From Rickettsiales bacterium (GTDB taxonomy: Bacteria; Pseudomonadota; Alphaproteobacteria; Rs-D84; CACZYB01): a DNA stretch of 9,077 nucleotides. A model generated the notes under the pieces. That model made no database searches and was not told the origin of the DNA. It saw only the letters and a program-made list of their open reading frames with translations. Shown here piece by piece: positions 1 through 6,681 of this stretch. The stretch covers positions 1 through 9,077 of the forward strand of contig JAISNH010000109.1 of assembly GCA_031276335.1 (NCBI GenBank). Direction: 5' to 3'. The translations under genes were made by a program, and so were the position numbers. Each line of letters opens with the position of its first letter. Position 1 is the first letter of the stretch.

Positions 1-2
1 CG

Positions 3-587
3 AAAGAGGCCGATGATATGATGGAGCGGGCGGGCGGGCAGGACATATTGGTCGGCACGCACGGCCTGCGCACGTTCACGAAGTCCGACGGGAGCAACGA
101 TTTCGCTCCGTTCAACGAATTCGCCCGCACGGTCAGAAGGCGCATGCGCGAGGGACAGAAGGTCGCGATGCTGGCGCAGGAGGAAACGAACAACGCGATA
201 AATCCGCTTAATCCTTCGTTCATCATGTTTTTCAGGGAGGGCAGTGAGATTGGACTTGCCGATTTGTCGCTGGAAAATACGGGCGGCGCGTACGAGTTCA
301 TGCTGCTCGACGCCATACAGAAGCGCGTGCCCCTTAGATTCACTGCTGAACAGATGAATTTTATTCCGGAAATGCTGGAGCTGGGTGGAGACATATCAAA
401 TGTAGACTGTTCGTGCTGGGGTTTGAGCACTCCGTCGAATCTGGACACCAATCGTATTCTATTAGAGAAGGCCCGGAACGGAATTGCCCCGCTGAATGCG
501 CGCGACGCGTTCGTACTTATGAAAAAGGACGAATCCAAGCGGCACGGACGGATGCCGGGATTCAGCCGCTTCACCCAGGGCCGCTAG
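3..587 (+). CDS. Hypothetical protein, probably 5'-truncated by the window edge
   Basis: I do not recognise this protein. The frame is open to the window edge, and the residues encoded before the first in-frame ATG (position 18) read K-E-A-D-D, like the inside of a helix, which favours a gene running in from the left. The alternative is a complete 189-residue protein starting at 18, because an AAAGAGG stretch at 3-9 lies 8 bases before that ATG and resembles the ribosome sites of rgpF and rfbD further on. From the ATG the protein is soluble-looking, with no membrane segment or signal peptide. A conserved-looking core contains GTHGLRTF, EETNNAINPLNPSF and a D-C-S-C-W-G segment in which two cysteines could bind metal or form a disulfide. 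The tail is basic. The stop codon overlaps that of the convergent Slam gene by 3 bases. Codon use matches the neighbours. Confidence 0.7.
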   Translation, partial: KEADDMMERAGGQDILVGTHGLRTFTKSDGSNDFAPFNEFARTVRRRMREGQKVAMLAQEETNNAINPLNPSFIMFFREGSEIGLADLSLENTGGAYEFMLLDAIQKRVPLRFTAEQMNFIPEMLELGGDISNVDCSCWGLSTPSNLDTNRILLEKARNGIAPLNARDAFVLMKKDESKRHGRMPGFSRFTQGR

Positions 588-1987
588 AATCTTTGCGTCA
601 TTCCGAATTCGAACGCCGATTTCGTGAATTCCGACTGCCAGACGTTGCTGCGGCGGTCGGTGTACGAATATCCAAGCGTAGGCGTGAATCCGTACCAGCT
701 TATCTTCCGGTTCAGCAGCTGCTCCGAATAGCGGTACGTCCTGTCCTTCCGCCTTATGCTTTCCAGCCACGGCTCGACTACGTACAGGCGCTCCTCGTCG
801 TAGCCGGTCAGCATCAGCGAGGGCTCCAGATATATGGAAAATCCTAGAGGCAGCTCGGAGCCGAAGCCGACTGCGTACGTGCGGCGGGAGTTCCGGTAGG
901 CCTCGACCTTGTTCCTTTCCTTGTCGTACCCGGTACGGAACACCAGGTATTTCGACGAAGACAGGGTGTAGGAGAACGTCACGCCAGCCCCGTATACTTC
1001 GCCGTCCAGGTCGTCGTACTCGTCGTACTTCGCCGGCATGTAGCGCAGCGACATCTGCGAGGACAGCTTCTGCGTCAGGTCGTAGTTCGCATCCAGCTTC
1101 GCGCCGGCGGAATAGCTGTAGTCCGTATGGCCGAGCCACCTGCGGGAGCCCGCAAGCGCCAGCCATACGTCGCCCCGTTCGAACACGTAGCGCGGGCCCG
1201 TCGAGGCGGACAGCAGCATGTCGTCGTATTCCTCGTTCCTGTATTTCGACGTCATGACCGCGAAATCGTTCTTTATCCTCCACGCGTCGGAAAGCTTGAA
1301 TTCATAGTTGCCGCCGAACGCGGCGGTGAATCCGACGTCCCGCTCCTCCTCCGGCAGCTTGTTGCACAGGCGTCCCCATATCGTTAATATGCACTGCTCG
1401 CCGGAATTGGCGTTGTTGATGTTGCTATCCGGCGCGACGCCGACGTTCAGCCACAGGTTCCAGTTCTTGTTCTGGCGTATGTAATAGAGCATGCGGTACA
1501 CGTTCAGCTGCACTTCCTCGGGCAGCTGCTCGGACATCGCTAAGCGAAAATGGTAGTCGGCCTTGTAGAACGAGCCGGTCTGCATGTAGGCGAGCGCGAG
1601 GTCGAGGCGCACTCGCGGCAGCGACGGGCTGTCGTTCAGTATGCCGCGGAAAATGTCGATCGCGCCGCCGTAGTTTTCCCGCTTCATCTCTATCTGGCCG
1701 AGCAGGAACCTGCGCTCCGTTTCCAGCCGCTCGTCATCCTTGAACGAAATGTTGGACAGGAGCAGGCGCGCGTTTTCCAAATCGCCGTCCTCTATCATTT
1801 TTACCCCTATGGCTAGCGCCTCGGCCGAGGTCAGCCGGATTTCCTTCACCGGGGTTTTCGCGGCGGTACTTTCGCCGGTTTCGCCTTCCTCCGCCACTGT
1901 CCGTGCGCTTTCGGGAACTACCGCGTCCTCGGCGAACGCGGCCGCGGAAAACAGGATCAGCGACAATGCCAGAACGTGCCTTCTCAT
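584..1987 (-). CDS. Surface lipoprotein assembly modifier (Slam), outer-membrane TPR plus beta-barrel protein
   Basis: Slam proteins sit in the outer membrane and move particular lipoproteins from the periplasm to the cell surface. This 467-residue protein has the family layout: a Sec signal peptide (residues 1-19, cleavage after A-F-A), a helical TPR-like periplasmic region (about 52-172, with repeated A-x-x-L and G-x-Y/F patterns), then a long run of short alternating, aromatic-rich strands (about 176-467) ending in a C-terminal phenylalanine, as expected for a Bam-inserted barrel. The Slam hallmark A-P-D-S-N-I-N-N-A lies at 185-193, where the barrel begins, and a cysteine pair (C199, C208) follows. 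The length fits known Slams. The lipoprotein gene just upstream on the same strand ends 43 bases before this ATG and is the likely client. The start is uncertain: an in-frame GTG at 2026 adds 13 residues and has an AAGGA 12 bases upstream, whereas the ATG has no visible ribosome site but gives a textbook signal peptide. The family is secure from the motif and architecture; the exact client is inferred from context. Confidence 0.9.
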   Translation of the reverse strand: MRRHVLALSLILFSAAAFAEDAVVPESARTVAEEGETGESTAAKTPVKEIRLTSAEALAIGVKMIEDGDLENARLLLSNISFKDDERLETERRFLLGQIEMKRENYGGAIDIFRGILNDSPSLPRVRLDLALAYMQTGSFYKADYHFRLAMSEQLPEEVQLNVYRMLYYIRQNKNWNLWLNVGVAPDSNINNANSGEQCILTIWGRLCNKLPEEERDVGFTAAFGGNYEFKLSDAWRIKNDFAVMTSKYRNEEYDDMLLSASTGPRYVFERGDVWLALAGSRRWLGHTDYSYSAGAKLDANYDLTQKLSSQMSLRYMPAKYDEYDDLDGEVYGAGVTFSYTLSSSKYLVFRTGYDKERNKVEAYRNSRRTYAVGFGSELPLGFSIYLEPSLMLTGYDEERLYVVEPWLESIRRKDRTYRYSEQLLNRKISWYGFTPTLGYSYTDRRSNVWQSEFTKSAFEFGMTQRF

Positions 1988-2030
1988 GACTACAGTATAG
2001 GATAAAGGGCTTCGATAATCAAGCACGGGA

Positions 2031-3851
2031 CTAATTCGTCCTTTTCACGCCGTATGCGCCTTCGACGTGCATGTCGTAGGTCGGATCGTAGGCCTTGCCG
2101 TCGAGCTGGAAACTGCCCACGACTTCGCTGGGATGGTTGGTTTCGACGCCGTATCCCTGTCCCTCGACGCCGCCCGTTATCGACATGAACAGTGTTTCAT
2201 CGTTGGTGAATTTCCAATCCGTCCCGAATTTGCCCTGGCCCCCGAATACGACCGAGCTGGACGAGAATCCGCCGGGGGACGAGAAGTCCAGGTTGGCGTA
2301 CGTGAGGTCGTACCAGCCCTCGAAGCTGAGCTTCAGGGTGTTCAGCGGATTTGCCGCCTTCGTCTTCAGGGTCAGCGTCGCATCGCCGGTAAATTCCTTA
2401 CGCGAGTAATCGCCCGCCCCGTTCGTCTTCGACGCCATGGCCATGGCCTTGCCCCGGAACACGGTTTCTATCCCGTTCCTCGGGTTCGAAAATCCCTGCT
2501 TCAGGCCGTCGAGCCCGCCGTAGAACGTAAAGTCGTCGTATTCGGTCTTGTTCGCCATGCCCTGGTCGGCCAGGTATTTTTCATCTCCGCTGTAGCTGGT
2601 CGTGCGCGTCACCCTCCACATGCCGAAGTTGGAATACTGCAGCCCTACGTTCTTGCCGCCGAGCGTGACCAGATCGGAGGTCTTCAGCGACGAGGCGATG
2701 TCGAAATTAGGCCGCGTGGCCGACAGTATCGATTCGATGACCCCGAGCTGCCTAATCAATGCGGCCTGCTCGCCGGAGCTAAGCTCCGAGATGACCTTGT
2801 CGTTCGGAAGCGCGGTGCCGAGCCAGCCATTCAGCAGCGCGACCTTGGCGGCTAGGTCGGCCGGCTTGCTGTCGGGCTGCCTGCGTATCGCCGCAATCGC
2901 GTCCAGCACGGACTGCTTGCGCGAATTTATTTCCGCCTGGACATCCGTTCCGCCGCCGTATACGTACGCCTTCAGGTTCGTTATGTAGACTTGCGGGGTA
3001 GGCGGAGCGACGGCGCCGAGGTTGGTCTGGACTTCGTGCACCGCGGTATAGAATTTAGTCCCGGAGGTGAAATCGGACGCGGAAAGGGTGAACGCCGCAT
3101 GGGGTTTTGCCCCCGTGACGTTCGGGTCCGTCAGCGTCAGGGTGTATCCGCCGGCGACCGGGTTGAACGCGACGCCGCTGAACGCCGTGTTTCCATTTTT
3201 GCCGGTCACGATTATGCTGCTGCTTATGGACGGCGGCTTTATGTACGGATCGGCAAGGCCGGGCGTCGCGCCGGGCACCATGTTCTTCACCTTGTCCAGT
3301 ATCGCCTTCACGTTCTGCCAGTACGCCATGACCGCGGAGGGATTCAGCGGGTAGTCGGTCGTGCTGCCGTCCAAGGCATAAAGCGCCGCGATTACGGCAT
3401 TCTTCGCGGTTTGGATCTGCGGCTGCGTCGAACCGCCGTTGGCTAGTACGGCGATATAATCCGCCTGCTTGGTTTCAAGCGTCCCTATTTTGGTTACCCT
3501 GTCCGCTATGTATGTAGCGCTGTAGTCCGGGTTAGTGGTTATGAAGTTGTTTTCGATCGCGGCCTTGGCGATTTCGTACGCCCTACCCGCGCCGAGGTCG
3601 GATATAACCGCGGGAAGGGTCGAAAGGCGCGCGTCGATCCGAACCTTGTTCGTAGAGGCGACGCTGGTTTCCACGGCTTCGACATCTACGAATTTCGCCA
3701 AGCGCTCCCCGGTCGGTGGAGTGGACCCGGCGCCGCCGGGATTTATAGGATTGCTGGGCTTTTTGGATTTGGTGGGCGTGTACGAGGAACTTCCACCGCT
3801 AGAGCAGGCGGCCAGCATTATGCAAACAAGCGCCGTATTCCTTATTTTCAT
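2031..3851 (-). CDS. Probable Slam-dependent surface lipoprotein with TbpB/fHbp-like C-terminal barrel
   Basis: This 606-residue protein starts with a lipoprotein signal peptide with lipobox L-A-A-C (13-16), so C16 should be lipidated. A Ser/Pro/Gly/Lys-rich tether (17-48) follows. Residues about 50-200 look largely helical, 205-300 look like a beta-rich sandwich, and 300-380 are helical again. From about 395 the protein resembles the barrel of known Slam clients: L-Q-Y-S-N-F-G-M-W (404-412), then alternating strands, F-G-G-Q-G-K-F (536-542), and the ending H-V-E-G-A-Y-G-V-K-R that recalls the last strand of TbpB-type barrels. The gene lies directly upstream of the Slam gene, the usual client/transporter arrangement. 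The start is supported by the lipobox and by AAGGA at 3860-3864, 8 bases upstream. Such lipoproteins typically bind host metal carriers, haem proteins or complement regulators; nothing here identifies the ligand. The N-terminal 380 residues match no family I recognise. Confidence 0.85.
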   Translation of the reverse strand: MKIRNTALVCIMLAACSSGGSSSYTPTKSKKPSNPINPGGAGSTPPTGERLAKFVDVEAVETSVASTNKVRIDARLSTLPAVISDLGAGRAYEIAKAAIENNFITTNPDYSATYIADRVTKIGTLETKQADYIAVLANGGSTQPQIQTAKNAVIAALYALDGSTTDYPLNPSAVMAYWQNVKAILDKVKNMVPGATPGLADPYIKPPSISSSIIVTGKNGNTAFSGVAFNPVAGGYTLTLTDPNVTGAKPHAAFTLSASDFTSGTKFYTAVHEVQTNLGAVAPPTPQVYITNLKAYVYGGGTDVQAEINSRKQSVLDAIAAIRRQPDSKPADLAAKVALLNGWLGTALPNDKVISELSSGEQAALIRQLGVIESILSATRPNFDIASSLKTSDLVTLGGKNVGLQYSNFGMWRVTRTTSYSGDEKYLADQGMANKTEYDDFTFYGGLDGLKQGFSNPRNGIETVFRGKAMAMASKTNGAGDYSRKEFTGDATLTLKTKAANPLNTLKLSFEGWYDLTYANLDFSSPGGFSSSSVVFGGQGKFGTDWKFTNDETLFMSITGGVEGQGYGVETNHPSEVVGSFQLDGKAYDPTYDMHVEGAYGVKRTN

Positions 3852-3872
3852 GTCCCCGTTCCTTATACGAAT

Positions 3873-3901
3873 ATAATATATTACGGATGAGGAAAGGTCA
3901 A
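3873..3901 (-). promoter_or_regulatory. Sigma70-type promoter for the lipoprotein/Slam unit
   Basis: On the minus strand a TTGACC -35 box (3896-3901) is followed after 17 bases by a TATTAT -10 box (3873-3878). Transcription would start near 3866, only about 15 bases before the lipoprotein ATG and just ahead of its AAGGA ribosome site. It lies in the 109-base gap between the nitroreductase stop and the lipoprotein start. The rest of that gap holds a CCCCAAAACCCC tract and a short AACG/CGTT palindrome, neither a convincing terminator. No second promoter was seen before the Slam gene, so the two genes are probably co-transcribed. Confidence 0.6.
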
Positions 3902-3960
3902 GAGATAGTTATAGACAACCCCAAAACCCCGGGGCCGGAACGCGCGCGTTTTCGAATTTT

Positions 3961-4596
3961 TTATTCTTCCGCCTTGAAGCCGACGTCCTGCACGAATAGC
4001 AGCTCCTGCTTTTCCGCCAGCCGCAGCTTTTCCACAACCTGCTTGTCGACGCTTCCCTTGAATACCGTTTCAAGCCCGTTCGCGGCGGCGAACAGGTATA
4101 TGTTCTGCCCTATGAAGCCGCAGTCGGCATATGCCATCTCGCGCGAGGCGGCCTTCTCCATGTCCGCGACCATCGCGATCGTCAGCGGCGCGTTATATCC
4201 GGTCGCGGCGGTGATGTTTTCCCCGGATATCTTCTCCAGCCTGTGCCCGTCGGGGACGAAGCGGAATATGCCGTCCGCGCTTATCGCGTAAAGGTCGATT
4301 TCGTTCATGTTGCGGGCGGTCGGCGCGGTATGGTGCCCGTCTTCGCGGTTGATCCCGTTCGCAGCCCACAGCAGGTTGGAGAGCATGTCGTTCGGTATCG
4401 CGGCCGGCGCGAAGGCGCGTCCGGAACGACGGTTCCTAAGGGCGTCCATAATCGGCATGCCGCCGGCAGTCGCGGGCGCCGGGAGCTCGACGGATTTTCC
4501 AGCCATCTCGATCCTCCGTTTCTTTTCCCTGATTACAAGCAGTACCGCGGCGGCTGCCGTTACCAGAATTATTATATAGATAAGCGATTTTTTCAT
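3961..4596 (-). CDS. SagB/ThcOx-type nitroreductase family protein, membrane-anchored or exported
   Basis: This is a 211-residue FMN-dependent oxidoreductase of the nitroreductase superfamily, nearest to the short SagB/ThcOx-like proteins. Landmarks in order are R-N-R-R-S-G-R-A-F (54-62, the phosphate-binding arginines), L-L-W-A-A-N-G-I-N-R (75-84), T-A-P-T-A-R-N-M-N-E-I-D-L-Y (90-103, the usual S/T-A-x-N flavin segment), and D-C-G-F-I-G-Q-N-I-Y-L-F (158-169) followed by N-G-L-E-T-V and G-S-V-D (181-184). Residues 4-22 form a strongly hydrophobic segment followed by R-E-K-K-R-R, so the enzyme is either anchored by its N-terminus or exported; the flanking charges do not settle the topology. 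The start is supported by GGAGG (4602-4606) 5 bases upstream. The substrate is unknown. There is no azole-peptide synthesis gene (SagC/SagD type) nearby, so a toxin-maturation role is not supported. Confidence 0.85.
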   Translation of the reverse strand: MKKSLIYIIILVTAAAAVLLVIREKKRRIEMAGKSVELPAPATAGGMPIMDALRNRRSGRAFAPAAIPNDMLSNLLWAANGINREDGHHTAPTARNMNEIDLYAISADGIFRFVPDGHRLEKISGENITAATGYNAPLTIAMVADMEKAASREMAYADCGFIGQNIYLFAAANGLETVFKGSVDKQVVEKLRLAEKQELLFVQDVGFKAEE

Positions 4597-4611
4597 TTTT
4601 TCCTCCGTTGC

Positions 4612-4625
4612 GTCCGATTTCGGAC
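4612..4625. promoter_or_regulatory. Perfect 6+2+6 dyad in the nitroreductase leader
   Basis: GTCCGA and TCGGAC flank a TT centre. The dyad lies between the -10 box (4635-4640) and the GGAGG ribosome site of the minus-strand nitroreductase gene, at about +3 to +16 of its predicted transcript. It could be an operator overlapping the transcription start, or a small RNA hairpin (GTCCG stem, ATTT loop) at the 5' end of the mRNA. The symmetry is seen directly; the function is inferred. Confidence 0.35.
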
Positions 4626-4634
4626 TCTTATGGC

Positions 4635-4663
4635 ATCATATACCTTCGATCGAGGATTGTCAA
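4635..4663 (-). promoter_or_regulatory. Sigma70-type promoter for the nitroreductase gene
   Basis: On the minus strand a consensus -35 box TTGACA (4658-4663) and a near-consensus -10 box TATGAT (4635-4640) are separated by the ideal 17 bases. Transcription would start near 4628, leaving a leader of about 32 bases that includes the dyad at 4612-4625. It is the strongest promoter match in the window. It lies back to back with the GT2 promoter in the 147-base divergent gap 4597-4743. Confidence 0.75.
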
Positions 4664-4688
4664 CATTTCGCGGCGGAACATTTTGTTC

Positions 4689-4717
4689 TTGATAAGGCCT
4701 TATGCTTATGCTAAATT
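4689..4717 (+). promoter_or_regulatory. Possible extended -10 promoter for the GT2 gene
   Basis: A TTGATA -35 box (4689-4694) is followed after 17 bases by TAAATT (4712-4717), with a TGC just before it as in extended -10 promoters. The TATGCTA-AATTC context closely resembles the stronger promoter upstream of rgpF. Transcription would start near 4724, about 20 bases before the chosen ATG at 4744 and just ahead of the GGAGG ribosome site. That is a further reason to prefer 4744 over the in-frame ATG at 4702, which would lie inside this promoter. Confidence 0.45.
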
Positions 4718-4743
4718 CCCAGCCGCTAATACGGAGGTTTCCG

Positions 4744-5727
4744 ATGGTTGCGAATGCGCCTAAAATTTCAGTTATTGTGCCGGTGTACAATGCGGAGAAG
4801 CATATGCGCCCCTGCGTCGATTCCCTCCTTTCGCAGACGCTTGCGGACATCGAGGTCATACTGGTCGACGACGGATCGACCGACGGTTCAGGCAAAATTT
4901 GCGACGAATACGCGGGCAGGGACGGGCGCGTGCGCGCCGTGCACCAGGCGAACGGCCGGCAGGGCAAGGCGAGGAACGCGGGCGCCAGTATCGCGCGCGG
5001 CGAATATATCGGGTTTGCCGACGGCGACGACCTGGCACATCCCGAAATGTTCGGAACGCTGTACCGGCGCGCCGTAGAAACGGGCGCGGACATAGCGATG
5101 TGCGACTATGCGAAGTCCCGTTCGCCCGACAGGGCCGCGTGGAACGGCAAGTCGCGGATGGACAGGGCTTTCCTCGCGCAGGAAACATTCAACAAGGATA
5201 CCATTGCGCATGAGCCGGCGAAGAAGGCGTTCTTCTCGGTCGCCGTGTGCTGGAACAAAATATTCCGGCGCGATTTTTATCTTGCAAACGTGCGCTTTCC
5301 CGAGGGCATGGTGTTTGAGGATGCGGCGCCCATGTTCTCCGCCTTCGCCCGTGCGAAGTCCATCGCCGCCGTCGACCGGAAGCTGTACCTTTACCGCTGT
5401 TCCGGCGCCGGCAGCAGCTCGCATTCCAGGGACAGGCGCGCCTTCGACCTGTTCAAGACGGCCGACATGATAATTTCCGACATGACGCGGCGCGACTATG
5501 GCAAATTCGCCGGCTTCGCAGTCCGCTCGTCCATCTCCGACATACTGCACCATTTCAAAAGGCTCGACACAAACCTGAGATCTGAATATTATATGCGCTT
5601 GAAAGAGCTTGCGGAAAAGCTCTCCGCCCGCGGGCTTGATAAATTCGTGGCCGGCAAGGACGGGTTCAGGCTTTGGTGCGTGCGGCATGCCGGATATGCC
5701 GTATTCCGCCTTTGCTGCATGATATGA
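4744..5727 (+). CDS. Family 2 glycosyltransferase
   Basis: This is a 327-residue GT-A-fold inverting glycosyltransferase that would transfer a sugar from a nucleotide donor to a growing surface glycan on the cytoplasmic side of the inner membrane. Visible motifs are S-V-I-V-P-V-Y-N (9-16), V-D-D-G-S-T-D-G-S (41-49, nucleotide binding), G-K-A-R-N-A-G (74-80), F-A-D-G-D-D (91-96, the D-x-D metal-binding type motif), W-N-K-I-F-R-R (170-176) and F-E-D-A-A-P (191-196, the usual catalytic acid region). The C-terminus ends in a short hydrophobic, cysteine-containing stretch (about 308-327) that may associate with the membrane. I chose the ATG at 4744 because GGAGG (4733-4737) lies 6 bases before it; an earlier in-frame ATG at 4702 has no ribosome site and falls in the probable promoter. 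The donor and acceptor cannot be predicted. The 108-base gap to the next gene holds that gene's promoter and no clear terminator. Confidence 0.92.
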   Translation: MVANAPKISVIVPVYNAEKHMRPCVDSLLSQTLADIEVILVDDGSTDGSGKICDEYAGRDGRVRAVHQANGRQGKARNAGASIARGEYIGFADGDDLAHPEMFGTLYRRAVETGADIAMCDYAKSRSPDRAAWNGKSRMDRAFLAQETFNKDTIAHEPAKKAFFSVAVCWNKIFRRDFYLANVRFPEGMVFEDAAPMFSAFARAKSIAAVDRKLYLYRCSGAGSSSHSRDRRAFDLFKTADMIISDMTRRDYGKFAGFAVRSSISDILHHFKRLDTNLRSEYYMRLKELAEKLSARGLDKFVAGKDGFRLWCVRHAGYAVFRLCCMI

Positions 5728-5780
5728 CTATTTCGCGTACGATTGCAATTTTATGCCGTACCCGCCGGCCGTGAAAATCC

Positions 5781-5808
5781 TTGCAATTACCTAGGCATAT
5801 GCTATAAT
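5781..5808 (+). promoter_or_regulatory. Promoter of the rgpF-rfbACDB operon
   Basis: TTGCAA (5781-5786) and a consensus TATAAT (5803-5808) are 16 bases apart, and a TGC directly before TATAAT makes it an extended -10 promoter. Transcription would start near 5815, some 20 bases before the rgpF ATG. The octamer TTGCAATT covering the -35 box also occurs 38 bases upstream at 5743-5750. Confidence 0.7.
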
Positions 5809-5835
5809 TCACCGCAGTTTTAAAAAGAGGCGCCG

Positions 5836-6672
5836 ATGAAGAAACTGCTAGTCCATTTCCATGTCTACTACCACGACCAGGTCGACTGGTTCGTCCAAAA
5901 ACTGGCGAACATAACGGGAGTCGATTACGACATGGTAGTCACGATGAGCCGGGACAACGAGGAAACGCGCGCGAAGCTGAAAAGATTCAAGCCGAAGTTC
6001 GTAATGGTACCGAACAAGGGATACGATGTCGGGCCGTTCATAGACGTATTGAACCGCACCGATCTTTCGAAATACGACTATATACTGAAGCTGCATACCA
6101 AGCGCATTGCGGGCATAAACTTCAAGGTCGGGAAATACTATTATTCCGGGAAGTGGTGGAGGAGAATCCTCGTCGACGCCCTTATCGGATCGAAGGAAAT
6201 GTTCCGAAAGAACATGAAGATGTTCGAACGGGACGGCAAGCTTGGCATGATAGGGAGCAGGTACCTGGCGCTCAGCGAAAAAACCTCGCTTATAGCCAAG
6301 ACCGAACCGGAGATATACGATTACGTCGGGCGCGGCTGCGAATACGTGACCTGCGTGTGCGGCACCATGTTCATCGTTCGCGCGCATCTGATGGCCGGCA
6401 TAAAGCGCAAATATACCCTGGCCGATTTCGACGACGTAGAGAAACATATACGCAGGGGCACCTTCGCTCACGTGATGGAACGGCTCCTGGGGCATGCGGT
6501 GACCGAGCAGGGCTACCGGATAGACGGGTTCGAGGACAGGAGCAGGCGGTTCGAGGCATCATCTGTGCTCAGCCACATAGCGCGCTTCTTCTTCGTGAAC
6601 AAGGTGACTCGGCGCGGACGGCGCATAATCAAGATTTTCAAGATACCCGTGTGGTATTCGAAAGCGAAATGA
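5836..6672 (+). CDS. RgpF-family (rhamnan synthesis protein F) glycosyltransferase
   Basis: This 278-residue protein belongs to the RgpF family, which adds L-rhamnose to surface polysaccharides in the cytoplasm before export. Family landmarks are N-K-G-Y-D-V-G-P-F (60-68), Y-D-Y-I-L-K-L-H-T-K-R (80-90), K-W-W-R-R (106-110), L-G-M-I-G-S (136-141) and C-G-T-M-F-I-V-R (175-182). There is no signal peptide; the C-terminus is very basic (R-R-G-R-R, 259-263) and may sit on the membrane. It is much shorter than streptococcal RgpF as I recall it, so it is a compact single-domain member. AGAGG at 5826-5830 lies 5 bases before the ATG. It is the first gene of an operon whose next four genes make dTDP-L-rhamnose, which makes rhamnose the likely donor; linkage and acceptor are unknown. 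Confidence 0.85.
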   Translation: MKKLLVHFHVYYHDQVDWFVQKLANITGVDYDMVVTMSRDNEETRAKLKRFKPKFVMVPNKGYDVGPFIDVLNRTDLSKYDYILKLHTKRIAGINFKVGKYYYSGKWWRRILVDALIGSKEMFRKNMKMFERDGKLGMIGSRYLALSEKTSLIAKTEPEIYDYVGRGCEYVTCVCGTMFIVRAHLMAGIKRKYTLADFDDVEKHIRRGTFAHVMERLLGHAVTEQGYRIDGFEDRSRRFEASSVLSHIARFFFVNKVTRRGRRIIKIFKIPVWYSKAK

Positions 6673-6681
6673 AAGGCTGAA

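Noticed and set aside
462..1283. Long open frame on the minus strand overlapping the end of the first gene and the Slam gene
   Set aside because: It is an alternate frame of the Slam gene with an Arg/Ala/Gly/Pro-biased composition and no recognisable domain.
2027..2045. GGAC/GTCC inverted repeat at the lipoprotein-Slam junction followed by T4 on the plus strand
   Set aside because: The stem is only 4-5 bases, and the T-run is on the wrong side for minus-strand transcription.
2067..2855. 262-residue plus-strand open frame inside the lipoprotein gene
   Set aside because: It is antisense to a well-supported lipoprotein gene, with the Arg/Val/Gly-rich composition typical of GC-rich antisense frames.
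3919..3960. CCCCAAAACCCCGGGG tract and AACGCGCGCGTT palindrome after the nitroreductase stop, considered as terminator or G-quadruplex
   Set aside because: The stems are only 4-6 bases or lack a loop, no U-run follows in the direction of transcription, and only two G4 runs are present on the minus strand.
3961..4596. Nitroreductase as part of an azole-modified peptide toxin cluster (SagB role)
   Set aside because: No SagC/SagD cyclodehydratase, precursor peptide or exporter gene is present in the window.
4888..5688. 266-residue minus-strand open frame opposite the GT2 gene
   Set aside because: It is fully antisense to a gene with all GT2 motifs and shows no domain of its own.
5736..5765. 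GTACG...CGTAC inverted repeat after the GT2 stop
   Set aside because: A 5-base stem with a 15-base loop and no T-run is not a credible terminator.
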